NCBI GenBank assembly: GCA_014360005.1
Contig: JACIYI010000002.1
Coordinates: forward strand, 1-64,000
Source: Candidatus Aminicenantota bacterium
GTDB taxonomy: Bacteria; Acidobacteriota; Aminicenantia; Aminicenantales; Saccharicenantaceae
Direction of reading: 5' to 3'
Length of the DNA stretch: 64,000 bases
Shown piece by piece: positions 1-7,428 of this stretch. Below the pieces are notes generated by a model, which did no database searches, was not told the origin of the DNA, and saw only the letters and a program-made list of their open reading frames with translations. How positions within the stretch are numbered: position 1 is the first letter of the stretch; each line of letters opens with the position of its first letter. Made by a program: the position numbers and the translations under genes.

Positions 1-120
1 AAGTTAATCAAGAGAATGAGCTATGGCTACAGAAACGTTGAAGTCTATATCAAGAAAGTCCTCTTATCCTTCATCCCAATTACCATTATCCCCCTTCTTG
101 TTTACCACACTTTTGGCTGA
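1..120 (+). CDS. C-terminal end of an ISL3-like transposase (cut by window edge)
   Basis: Frame 1 is open from the window edge to a TGA at 118-120. The translation contains KLIKRMSYGYRNVEVYIKK, which resembles the C-terminal end of ISL3-type DDE transposases (the 'RxxYGYRNxxNxxxR' pattern). The last codons run into an inverted-repeat-like sequence at 108-126, as expected when a transposase gene ends close to the right end of its element. Only about 39 residues are visible, so the family call rests on a short motif plus the terminal repeat. Whether the upstream gene is intact cannot be seen. Confidence 0.5.
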   Translation, partial: KLIKRMSYGYRNVEVYIKKVLLSFIPITIIPLLVYHTFG

Positions 121-126
121 AGAGCC
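108..126 (+). repeat. Probable right terminal inverted repeat of an ISL3-type element
   Basis: CACTTTTGGCTGAAGAGCC, read on the minus strand, begins GGCTCTTC and continues into CAAAAGTG. This is the style of ISL3-family terminal repeats (GGCTCTT...). It overlaps the stop codon of the transposase fragment. TTTGGCT (112-118) and AGCCAAA (123-129) also form a 7-bp hairpin that could end transcription. The left end lies outside the window, so the pair cannot be compared. Confidence 0.45.
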
Positions 127-135
127 AAATTCCTA

Positions 136-163
136 TTGACAGGGCAGGGGGATGTGATAAATT
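136..163 (+). promoter_or_regulatory. Promoter of the cobalamin riboswitch transcript
   Basis: A perfect TTGACA (136-141) is followed after 16 nt by TAAATT (158-163). This places the transcription start just before the riboswitch. The -35 box lies 10 bp beyond the presumed end of the insertion sequence. Confidence 0.5.
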
Positions 164-326
164 TAGGTTTCTGGGTTTAAGAAGCAGGGAAGTCCGTGAG
201 AGGCGGACACAGCCCCCGCTACTGTAACCGGCGACAAATCCCTGATCAGGCCACTGCCCTCCGGGGTGGGAAGGCCAGGGAGGAGGAAGACCCGGGAGTC
301 AGGATACCTGCCTTAACCCGGCAGCC
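160..326 (+). ncRNA. Cobalamin (AdoCbl) riboswitch
   Basis: The region carries the conserved elements of the B12 riboswitch in order: an entry helix near 165-185, the B12-box-like AGCCCCCGCTACTGTAA (212-228), GCCACTG followed by GGGAAGGC (250-275), and AGTCAGGATACCTGCC (297-312). In this class coenzyme B12 binding represses expression of uptake or synthesis genes. A second hairpin, TTTTCTTC/GAAGAAAA (331-351), lies between the aptamer and the Shine-Dalgarno of the receptor gene (380-390) and may be part of the expression platform. The downstream gene is a TonB-dependent receptor, which fits B12 uptake. Confidence 0.93.
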
Positions 327-397
327 CCTGTTTTCTTCGGGCGGAAGAAAAGAGGAGCAGGCCAAAAGTTTCATCAAGCGGGGGGAAAGGATAATGA

Positions 398-2344
398 ATG
401 AGAAAAAACCTTTCTGCCCATCTTCTTATTGTTGCCTTGCTCGGCCTAATCTCCTTCAGCCATTTTAAGCTGCTGGCGGAGGAAGAGACCCAGCCGCCAA
501 AAATCCAGCACGAAATAGTGGTAACAGCAACCAGACTGGAAACCCCGGTCAAAGAAACCGCTTCAGCCATCAGCCTGGTCCGAACCGACAAGCTGCCTCC
601 CGGAGCCTCGGTCAGGCCCGAGATTTTATTCGCCGGAATCCCCGGCCTGTTTTTCATCCAGACCGGCCTGGCCGGAGGGACTGGCTCTCTTTTCATTCGG
701 GGCGCCAGTTCGGAACATGCCGTCTTCATGATTGACGGGCTGGAGCTCAACGACCCTGTCTCCCCTTCCCGCTCTTTCAACTTCAACCTGTTCAATTTAA
801 GGCTGGTGGACCGGGTGGAAATCCTGCGTGGCCCGCAGAGTACCCTCTATGGTTCCGATGCTCTGGCCGGAGTGGTGAACTTAATAACCGCCGAACCTGA
901 AAAGAACGAAATAAACCTTACCGGGCTTTTCGGCAGCCTGAAAACCGCCCAGACCAGCTTCAGGGTTTCCCGGACCCGCACGAACTTCTTCTGGCTGGCC
1001 GAGTTTAACGTCTGCACCACCGGCGGTATTTCTCAGGCCGGAAGCCGCTATCCCGGAAACAACGAAGCCGACGGCTACAGCCAGCAGAGCCTGGCCCTTA
1101 AGTTCAGCTACCGCTTCTCGCCCTCGCTTCGGCTCAGCTGGCAGAGCCGCGGGCTGCTGGCCCGGGCCGACCTGGATGCTTTCGGCGGCCCCTTTGGCGA
1201 TGACCCCAATTCCCGGCAGAAATCCTGCTTTATTTTTAACCGCCTGGAACTCGACGGATTTTTTCTCCGCCACCGCTGGGAGCAAAAGCTGGTTTTCGGC
1301 CTGGAAGACGGGCGCCGGGAAAACGACAACCCGGCCGATGAACTCCACCCGGAAGAAGGCGACCGGGCCCTGTACAGGAGCCGGCTGTTTAAGGTTGACT
1401 GGCAGAACAACCTTTTCCTGGCCGCTAACCACACCCTGGTTTTCGGAGCCGATTTCCGCCAGGAACAGGGCAGTTCTTCCTACCTCTACTTCAGCCCCTG
1501 GGGAAATTACGAAAGCAACCTGCCACATAAATCAGCTTCTCTCTTCGGCCTCTACCTTCAGGACCAGTGGAAACCCTGGAAGCGACTGTCGTTGACAGTG
1601 GGTCTGCGCTCCGACCGCCACCGGCACTTCGGCCGAGCCCTGACTTTCAGGACAGCGGTCTGTCTGGACCTACCAGAAATCAGAGCCAGGATAAAAACCA
1701 CAGTCGGCAGCGGCTTCAAGGCACCTTCGCTCTACCAGCTCTATGCCCCCGCAGACTACCTCGGACCGGTCGGCAACCCGGGCCTAAAACCCGAAAGAAA
1801 CCTCGGCTGGGATGCCGGCCTGGAAAAAGAATTGAGCCATAGCCTGGCCATTTCCCTGACCTATTTTGAATCCCGCTACCGCAACCTGATTCAGTTTTAT
1901 TTTGGTTCGGGCTACCAGAACCTCGGTCGGGCCCGGAGCCGCGGCCTGGAAGCTTCTCTTGAAGCCAATCTTTTAAGGAACATAAAGTTAGGCGCTGGTT
2001 GGACTCATTTAAGAGCCACGGACCTGGATTCTGGCAGTCAGCTGCTGCGCCGGCCCGAAAATACCCTCCACCTGCGGCTGAACCTGACTCGCCAATCACT
2101 CAGTCTGGTAGCTGAGCTCAACCATATCGGTCCCAGGCTGGACCTGGATTATTCTTCTTATCCGCCCCGGACGGCCGAGCTGCGAGCGGCCACCCTGGCC
2201 AACCTGTTTTTGAGCTATGAACTGAAGGCACCGCTGACGCTTTTCCTTCATGTTGAGAACCTTTTTAACACCCGCTACGAATTAATTTACGGCTACGGCT
2301 CGCCGGGCACTACAATTTCCACCGGATTTAAATTAAAATTGTGA
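398..2344 (+). CDS. btuB: TonB-dependent outer-membrane receptor, BtuB-like (cobalamin uptake)
   Basis: A 648-residue outer-membrane receptor. It has an N-terminal signal peptide (about residues 1-27), a TonB-box-like EIVVTATR just after it, a plug domain (about 40-160) with RGASSEHAVFMIDGLELNDP and LYGSDALAGVVNLIT, and a C-terminal beta-barrel ending in aromatic/hydrophobic residues. It would bind a corrinoid at the cell surface and import it using TonB-ExbBD energy. The start at 398 follows a strong purine-rich Shine-Dalgarno (380-390); an ATG at 394 is out of frame. The cobalamin riboswitch upstream gives the substrate assignment; without it only 'TonB receptor' could be said. No btuCDF transporter or tonB gene is in the window. 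Confidence 0.9.
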   Translation: MRKNLSAHLLIVALLGLISFSHFKLLAEEETQPPKIQHEIVVTATRLETPVKETASAISLVRTDKLPPGASVRPEILFAGIPGLFFIQTGLAGGTGSLFIRGASSEHAVFMIDGLELNDPVSPSRSFNFNLFNLRLVDRVEILRGPQSTLYGSDALAGVVNLITAEPEKNEINLTGLFGSLKTAQTSFRVSRTRTNFFWLAEFNVCTTGGISQAGSRYPGNNEADGYSQQSLALKFSYRFSPSLRLSWQSRGLLARADLDAFGGPFGDDPNSRQKSCFIFNRLELDGFFLRHRWEQKLVFGLEDGRRENDNPADELHPEEGDRALYRSRLFKVDWQNNLFLAANHTLVFGADFRQEQGSSSYLYFSPWGNYESNLPHKSASLFGLYLQDQWKPWKRLSLTVGLRSDRHRHFGRALTFRTAVCLDLPEIRARIKTTVGSGFKAPSLYQLYAPADYLGPVGNPGLKPERNLGWDAGLEKELSHSLAISLTYFESRYRNLIQFYFGSGYQNLGRARSRGLEASLEANLLRNIKLGAGWTHLRATDLDSGSQLLRRPENTLHLRLNLTRQSLSLVAELNHIGPRLDLDYSSYPPRTAELRAATLANLFLSYELKAPLTLFLHVENLFNTRYELIYGYGSPGTTISTGFKLKL

Positions 2345-2428
2345 TTGCCTGGTCCGGCTTTCAACTGCTGGCAACCCGCAAGGGAACTTTCTGGCAGACA
2401 ATACAGCGATAAGTTCTGGAGCCCTGAA

Positions 2429-5116
2429 ATGGAAGAACTGGAAACCCTGGATAAGATATTCAAACCGCAGCGTATCGCCCTGGTAGGAGTTACACCTAAC
2501 CCCAAAAGCGTCGGCGGGAAAATTCTTGCCAACCTGATTACCGGCGGCTACCGCGGGGTCGTCTATCCGGTCAACCCCACAGTAGAAGCGGTCATGGGCA
2601 TACCCTGTTTTACCGGCGTCAGCAGCCTGCCCCGCACCCCCGACCTGGCGGTCATCTGCACCCCGTCTCCTCAGGTTCCGAGAATAGTGGCCGAATGCGG
2701 CCAGGCTGGAATCATGGGTATCATCATCATCTCGGCCGGCTTCCGGGAAATCGGGCCCGAGGGCCGGGCTCTGGAAGAGCAGATTCTGGCCGAAAAGCGA
2801 AAGCATCCGGGGATGCGCATCCTGGGGCCCAACTGCCTGGGAGTTATCTCGCCGGGACTGAACCTCAACGCCAGCTTCGCCTCGGCCATGCCGCTTAACG
2901 GGCACATCGCTTTTATTTCCCAGTCGGGCGCCCTCTGCACCTCCATCCTTGACTGGTCACTGGAAGAGAAAATTGGTTTCTCCTACTTTGTCTCTATCGG
3001 CAACGCCCTCGACCTCGATTTCGGCGACCTGATTGATTACTTCGGCGAAGATGAGAACACCAAATCCATTCTGATGTACATAGAATCCATCTCCAACCCC
3101 CGGCGGTTTATGTCAGCCGCTCGAGCCTACGCCCGAACCAAGCCGATTATCGCCTACAAAGCCGGGCGCTTTCCCGAGTCGGCCGAAGCTGCCTCTTCTC
3201 ACACCGGAGCTTTGGCCGCCGAGGACGCCATCTATGATGCCGCCTTCCAGCGAACCGGCATGGCCAGGGTGTTTGAAATCAGCGAGATGTTTGATGTGGC
3301 CGAGCTCATCGGCCGCCACAAAATACCGAAGGGCCCGCGGCTGGCCATCGTCACTAATGCCGGGGGGCCCGGGGTAATGGCCTCCGACGCTTTAATCGAA
3401 AACGGGGGTGAGCTGGCCCAGCTCAGCCCGCAGACCATAGAATTCCTCAACCAGAACCTGCCTCCGGCCTGGTCACATCGCAACCCGGTGGATGTTCTGG
3501 GAGACGCCAAATCCAAGATCGTGGCCAAAGCGGTAAAGGCCGTTTTGCAGGACGAGGGGGTGGACGCCGTGCTACTGATTATCACCCCCCAGGCCATGAC
3601 CAACCCGCCCGGCATAGCCAAGGAACTCATCCCCACTGCTTCCGAATCCAAAAAACCGGTCCTGGCGGCTTTTCTCGGTGGCCCCAGCATGGGCGAGGGA
3701 AATCGTCTTCTCAACGAGGCCGGCATCCCCACCTACAGCACCCCGGAACAGGCCGTGCGAGCCTTCATGACCCTGGTCAATTATGCCCGCAACTTAGAAA
3801 ACCTTTACGAAACGCCGCGAGAAATTTCGGTGGAATTTCCGGTGGAGCGGGAGAAGATCAGAGAACAGGTCCTGCCCTGTTTAACTCAAGGGCCCGAAGT
3901 CCTGAGCGAAGAGACCTCCAAGAAAATCCTCGCCACCTACGGCCTCCCGAGCACCCTGCCCCAGCTGGCCCGTACTAAAGAAGAGGCAGTAAAACTCGCC
4001 AGGGAAATGGGTTACCCGGTGGTTCTCAAGATTCACTCGCCCGACATAACTCACAAGACTGACGTCGGCGGTGTCGTCCTCGACCTCGAGGACGACCACA
4101 TGGTAGAAGCCGCCTGCGACCGGATGATGCAAACCGTCAAAGAAAGGGCTCCAGAAGCCAGGATAGAAGGCCTGGCCGTCCAGAAAATGGTCAAAGCCCG
4201 CGATGCCCTGGAGATGATCATCGGCAGCAAGAAAGACCCAACTTTCGGAGCAGTAATTATGGTGGGCCTGGGAGGAACGGCGGCCGAAGTGCTCAAGGAC
4301 CGGTCCATCTGCTTCCCGCCGCTCAACGAGCGTCTGGCCCGCAGAACCCTGGAACAGCTCAAGAGCTGGCCGCTGCTTAAAGGCTACCGCGGGAAACCGC
4401 CGGTCAGCGTTGACAAGCTGATTGAAATCATCATCCGGTTTTCCTACCTGGTGGCTGATTACCCGGAAATTAAGGAAATTGACATCAATCCTCTCCTGGT
4501 CAGCCCGGAAGAAGTAATCGTCTTAGATGCCCGGATAATCGCCGACCGAACCGTGTCGCCGGAAAAGGTCAAGCCTTACCAGCACCTGGTGCTGAGGCCT
4601 TATCCGGAGGAATTTATCAGAAAAGCCAGGATGCGCGATGGTACAGAAATTACGCTCCGGCCCATCCGGCCCGAAGATGAACCCCTGTGGTTTGAACTTC
4701 TGGGCAGCTGCTCCAAAGAAACCATTTACTCGCGCTTCCGCTATTTCTTCTTCTGGCAATCGCATGAGGTGGCTTCAAGGTACTGTTACATAGATTACGA
4801 CCGGGAAATGGCCATCGTGGCCGAGCTTCAGGATGGAAACAAGCGCCGGATTCTGGGCATCGGACGTTTGACCGCTGACCCCACCCGTTCTGTGGCTGAA
4901 TACGCGGTGCTGGTTCAGGACGACTGGCAGAACAAAGGGCTGGGCGGACTGCTCACCGATTACTGCACAGAAATTGCCCGGGCCTGGGGTGTGAAAAAAA
5001 TCATTGCCTACACCACCACCGACAATCCGCGGATGATTGCCGTTTTTAAGAAACGGGACTTTGAAGTTCGTCAGGACCCGCAGTCGGCGTTGGTGGAAAT
5101 TCAGAAGACTCTCTAA
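2429..5116 (+). CDS. ADP-forming acyl-CoA (acetate-CoA) ligase fused to a GNAT acetyltransferase domain
   Basis: About 895 residues. Residues 1-460 form the alpha part of NDP-forming acyl-CoA synthetases (CoA-binding, succinyl-CoA-ligase-like). It keeps the phospho-acceptor histidine in SSHTGA at about residue 258. Residues 490-720 are the ATP-grasp beta part (KILATYGLP, HKTDVGGV). Residues 735-895 are a GNAT domain with an acetyl-CoA loop (QDDWQNKGLGGLL). The family either makes ATP from acyl-CoA or, in Pat/YfiQ proteins, acetylates lysines of metabolic enzymes. Pat proteins usually have a degenerate ligase part, so the retained histidine suggests this one may still be catalytic. The open frame extends back to 2345, directly after the receptor stop, but ATG 2429 has a GGAG 7 nt upstream and begins the conserved domain. 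Confidence 0.85.
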   Translation: MEELETLDKIFKPQRIALVGVTPNPKSVGGKILANLITGGYRGVVYPVNPTVEAVMGIPCFTGVSSLPRTPDLAVICTPSPQVPRIVAECGQAGIMGIIIISAGFREIGPEGRALEEQILAEKRKHPGMRILGPNCLGVISPGLNLNASFASAMPLNGHIAFISQSGALCTSILDWSLEEKIGFSYFVSIGNALDLDFGDLIDYFGEDENTKSILMYIESISNPRRFMSAARAYARTKPIIAYKAGRFPESAEAASSHTGALAAEDAIYDAAFQRTGMARVFEISEMFDVAELIGRHKIPKGPRLAIVTNAGGPGVMASDALIENGGELAQLSPQTIEFLNQNLPPAWSHRNPVDVLGDAKSKIVAKAVKAVLQDEGVDAVLLIITPQAMTNPPGIAKELIPTASESKKPVLAAFLGGPSMGEGNRLLNEAGIPTYSTPEQAVRAFMTLVNYARNLENLYETPREISVEFPVEREKIREQVLPCLTQGPEVLSEETSKKILATYGLPSTLPQLARTKEEAVKLAREMGYPVVLKIHSPDITHKTDVGGVVLDLEDDHMVEAACDRMMQTVKERAPEARIEGLAVQKMVKARDALEMIIGSKKDPTFGAVIMVGLGGTAAEVLKDRSICFPPLNERLARRTLEQLKSWPLLKGYRGKPPVSVDKLIEIIIRFSYLVADYPEIKEIDINPLLVSPEEVIVLDARIIADRTVSPEKVKPYQHLVLRPYPEEFIRKARMRDGTEITLRPIRPEDEPLWFELLGSCSKETIYSRFRYFFFWQSHEVASRYCYIDYDREMAIVAELQDGNKRRILGIGRLTADPTRSVAEYAVLVQDDWQNKGLGGLLTDYCTEIARAWGVKKIIAYTTTDNPRMIAVFKKRDFEVRQDPQSALVEIQKTL

Positions 5117-5504
5117 AGACTTTCTAACGAAATTCGAGCACCCGGTCAGAGGCCGTCCACTGGATAACAATGCTACGCCCGGGAATTAATCCACTTAACC
5201 ACGCACCGAGCTGCCTTGCCTGCCTTTATTGCCAAAAAAATCTGACAGGCAGGTTGGGAGATTTGTGCATGAAAGAAGTATAAGGAAACAGAAGTTGTAT
5301 GAACCCAGTTTTTCAGATCCAGAATATGGCCAGAACAGGGTAACACCTCCTGGTTGAGGAGCCTGTGCAAATGATGAATTTTAAAAAACCAGTCGCTTTT
5401 GATCATAAAGAAAAGATTTTTTGAGGAATGGCCGGGGAATACCTTGGCTTCAAATTTGCCATTTACTTCTTCGCCTTACCGGTTTTAGCCAATAGACTTG
5501 CCAC
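5117..5504. other. Intergenic region, no gene recognised
   Basis: About 390 nt between the acyl-CoA ligase fusion and the next outer-membrane gene. A 77-codon open frame on the minus strand (5173-5406) has no Shine-Dalgarno and no recognisable motif. A small CTCCTGGTTGAGGAG hairpin lies near 5347-5361. I see no RNA gene. The stretch is less GC-rich than its neighbours, as decayed sequence would be. Confidence 0.4.
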
Positions 5505-5512
5505 ATGCAATT

Positions 5513-5521
5513 TGCTATAAA
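5513..5521 (+). promoter_or_regulatory. Extended -10 element (TGCTATAAA)
   Basis: TG-C-TATAAA lies 10 nt before ATG 5532, and no Shine-Dalgarno lies between them. The -35 match is weak, which is normal for extended -10 promoters. The geometry implies a very short 5' leader. Confidence 0.35.
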
Positions 5522-5531
5522 TACAAACATT

Positions 5532-6797
5532 ATGGTGAGGAAAACAATTGCAAGGTCATTAACATTGGCAGCCATTCTGGCTTGCTGGGGATATGTTCTT
5601 CTGGTGGCCGCTCACAGCCTGCCGGCCCAGAGTAAAGAGGATGAGAAAATCAGCCTGAATTTCAGCGGTTTCATCAAGACCGATGTTCTTTATGACACCC
5701 GGCAGACTGTGAGCATCCGCGAGGGCCATTTCTTGCTCTACCCAAAAGACCAATCGCTCGACCCTGACGGCCGTGACCTTAACGCTAAGGATACTTTTCA
5801 TATCCTCTCCATCCAGACCAGGTTAGCCCTTAAAATTACGGGACCGAAGGCTCTGGGCGCCAGACCCACTGGCTATATTGAAGGAGAATTTTTCGGCCTT
5901 TCTGACCCGGACATAAACGGCTTCCGTCTGAGGCATGCTTACCTGAAGCTAAACTGGCAGAAAACCGAGCTGATGGTCGGACAGTTCTGGCACCCGATGT
6001 TCATCACCGAGAGCTTCCCAGAAGTGGTTTCCTTCAACACCGGCGCTCCCTTTGAGCCATTTTCCCGCGCCCCGCAGGTACGCTTCGCCTGGACTGAAAA
6101 GAAAGTTTCGCTTTCGCTGACCGCCCTGGCCCAGCGCGATTTTGCTTCCACCGGGCCGGACGGGGTGAGCACAGTTTACTTTCGCAACGCTGCTTTCCCG
6201 GAACTTAATTTTAAGGCTGCTTATACAGGAAAGAGTTTCCTGGCGGGAGCCGGAGTAAACCTGCTAAAAATAGTTCCACGCCTGGCTACTTCTACCGGTT
6301 ACCAGGCCAACGAATCTGTAAATTCCGCAGCCTGTTTTGTTTTTGGGCGTTTAAAGACCAGCGTCTTAACCATAAAAGCCCAGGCCGCTTACGGCGGGAA
6401 TCTCCACCACCTGACCATGCTCGGCGGCTACGGGGTTAGCGAAATCGGAGACCTGCCAGCCCTCAGGTGGCAGTATGCTCCAATTAACACCGGCTCAGCC
6501 TGGGTTGAGTTGCAAACAAACGGTTCCAGGTGGCAGGCCGGGCTCTTTGCTGGATACAGTAAAAATTATGGAGCCCGTAAAGAAATTATTGGCCCCGTCT
6601 GGAGCCGCGGTGATTCCATTGACCATCTATTCCGCCTTTCCCCACGCCTTATCTTTAATGCCGGCAAAGTTCGCCTGGCTCAGGAAATTGAACTGACTTC
6701 CGCGGCCTATGGACCTAGGGACATCAGAGCCCGGGTCAGCCCCGAGCGCACGGTGACCAACCTGCGCCTGCTCCTTGCCGCCTACTACTTTTTCTGA
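5532..6797 (+). CDS. Exported beta-barrel outer-membrane protein, porin-like, unknown substrate
   Basis: About 421 residues. A signal peptide (MVRKTIARSL... ending near LPAQS) precedes a chain rich in alternating hydrophobic strands that ends in aromatic residues (AAYYFF), as in outer-membrane barrels. The block GFIKTDVLYDTRQT...REGHFLLYPKD and the later RLRHAYLKLNWQKTELMVGQFWHPMF resemble a group of uncharacterised porin-like proteins found in Bacteroidota and related phyla. An in-frame ATG at 5505 is possible, but 5532 sits directly behind an extended -10 box and begins a standard signal peptide. The gene stands alone: nothing upstream or downstream shares an operon with it. The substrate is unknown. 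Confidence 0.65.
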   Translation: MVRKTIARSLTLAAILACWGYVLLVAAHSLPAQSKEDEKISLNFSGFIKTDVLYDTRQTVSIREGHFLLYPKDQSLDPDGRDLNAKDTFHILSIQTRLALKITGPKALGARPTGYIEGEFFGLSDPDINGFRLRHAYLKLNWQKTELMVGQFWHPMFITESFPEVVSFNTGAPFEPFSRAPQVRFAWTEKKVSLSLTALAQRDFASTGPDGVSTVYFRNAAFPELNFKAAYTGKSFLAGAGVNLLKIVPRLATSTGYQANESVNSAACFVFGRLKTSVLTIKAQAAYGGNLHHLTMLGGYGVSEIGDLPALRWQYAPINTGSAWVELQTNGSRWQAGLFAGYSKNYGARKEIIGPVWSRGDSIDHLFRLSPRLIFNAGKVRLAQEIELTSAAYGPRDIRARVSPERTVTNLRLLLAAYYFF

Positions 6798-6893
6798 GAA
6801 ATCCAGATTTTTTGTGGTCTGGTGGCAATTCAGATCAGGTAGTTAATATCCCAATTCGGGTGCAATTTCTCAGGTCAAAAAGCCCAGTTAATA

Positions 6894-6926
6894 CATGGTA
6901 TGTCGGCTGCTTGTCGACATACTATG
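6894..6926. repeat. Strong hairpin (12-bp stem, 9-nt loop)
   Basis: CATGGTATGTCG (6894-6905) pairs with CGACATACTATG (6915-6926), with one G-T wobble, around the loop GCTGCTTGT. It lies 97 nt past the stop of the beta-barrel gene. No T-run follows, so it is not a standard intrinsic terminator. It may be a recombination or transposon-end remnant, since an RHS relic lies just to the right. Confidence 0.5.
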
Positions 6927-7043
6927 CTAATTTATCAATATTGTCAGTGAAATTTTCTGAAGGTTAAAATCGAATATCAAGGAAACAAAAAGGAACACCT
7001 TTAAGTCTCGACCAATTTTTTACCGGCTTTATTTCTTAAAACT

Positions 7044-7340
7044 CTAGTCAAACGAGAGATTATAAAGCACTTTACTTTGACATTGACCAGTCAAAATTGC
7101 ATCCTGCTCTTTCACTCCGCCATAGGGGTCATGGGCTGCCGCATAAACAATGTTCCCGGTATCATCCGTCACGATGCGGGTCGAGCCAATCTGGTCCGTG
7201 GTGTAGTAATAATACTTGCCTGTCTGAGGCTGATACTCAGCCACCATCTTCGCCCCGATGTATAGATACTCCCTTAAACACTCTCCATACCCATCATTTT
7301 CAGCCAGCAACCGCCCGTAAAAAATATTACCAAAGTAGAA
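7044..7340 (-). pseudogene. RHS/YD-repeat protein fragment
   Basis: The minus strand encodes FYGRLLAENDGYGECL, then REYLYIGAKMVAEYQ, then YYYTTDQIGSTRIV and DDTGNIVYAAAHDPYGG. This is the typical end of an RHS core (YLY-G ... YYY-TDHLGSTR ... YDPYG). The frame is closed upstream by a stop at 7341-7343, has no start codon or Shine-Dalgarno, and covers only about 99 codons of a family that normally has hundreds to thousands. It is a decayed relic of an RHS polymorphic-toxin type gene. Confidence 0.75.
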
Positions 7341-7396
7341 TTAAATCTTACAAATGATTACTTCTTTCAGTTTGGGGCCAGGTATCCGAGGAAATA

Positions 7397-7426
7397 AAAA
7401 GGGGACACTTAAAGGTGTCCCCTTTT
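7397..7426 (-). terminator. Intrinsic terminator of the acpS-acs-acp-kbl operon
   Basis: GGGGACAC (7401-7408) and GTGTCCCC (7415-7422) form an 8-bp stem, extended by AAAA/TTTT. On the minus strand it is followed by TTTTTATTT. It starts 3 nt past the stop codon of the alpha-oxoamine synthase gene. Confidence 0.85.
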
Positions 7427-7428
7427 CA

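Noticed and set aside
881-1528. Long minus-strand open frame inside the TonB receptor gene (215 codons)
   Set aside because: It is the complement of a clear receptor gene, lacks family motifs and a ribosome site, and reflects GC-rich codon use.
5173-5406. 77-codon minus-strand frame in the gap after the acyl-CoA ligase fusion
   Set aside because: No ribosome site, no homology I recognise and unusual composition; kept only as part of the gap description.
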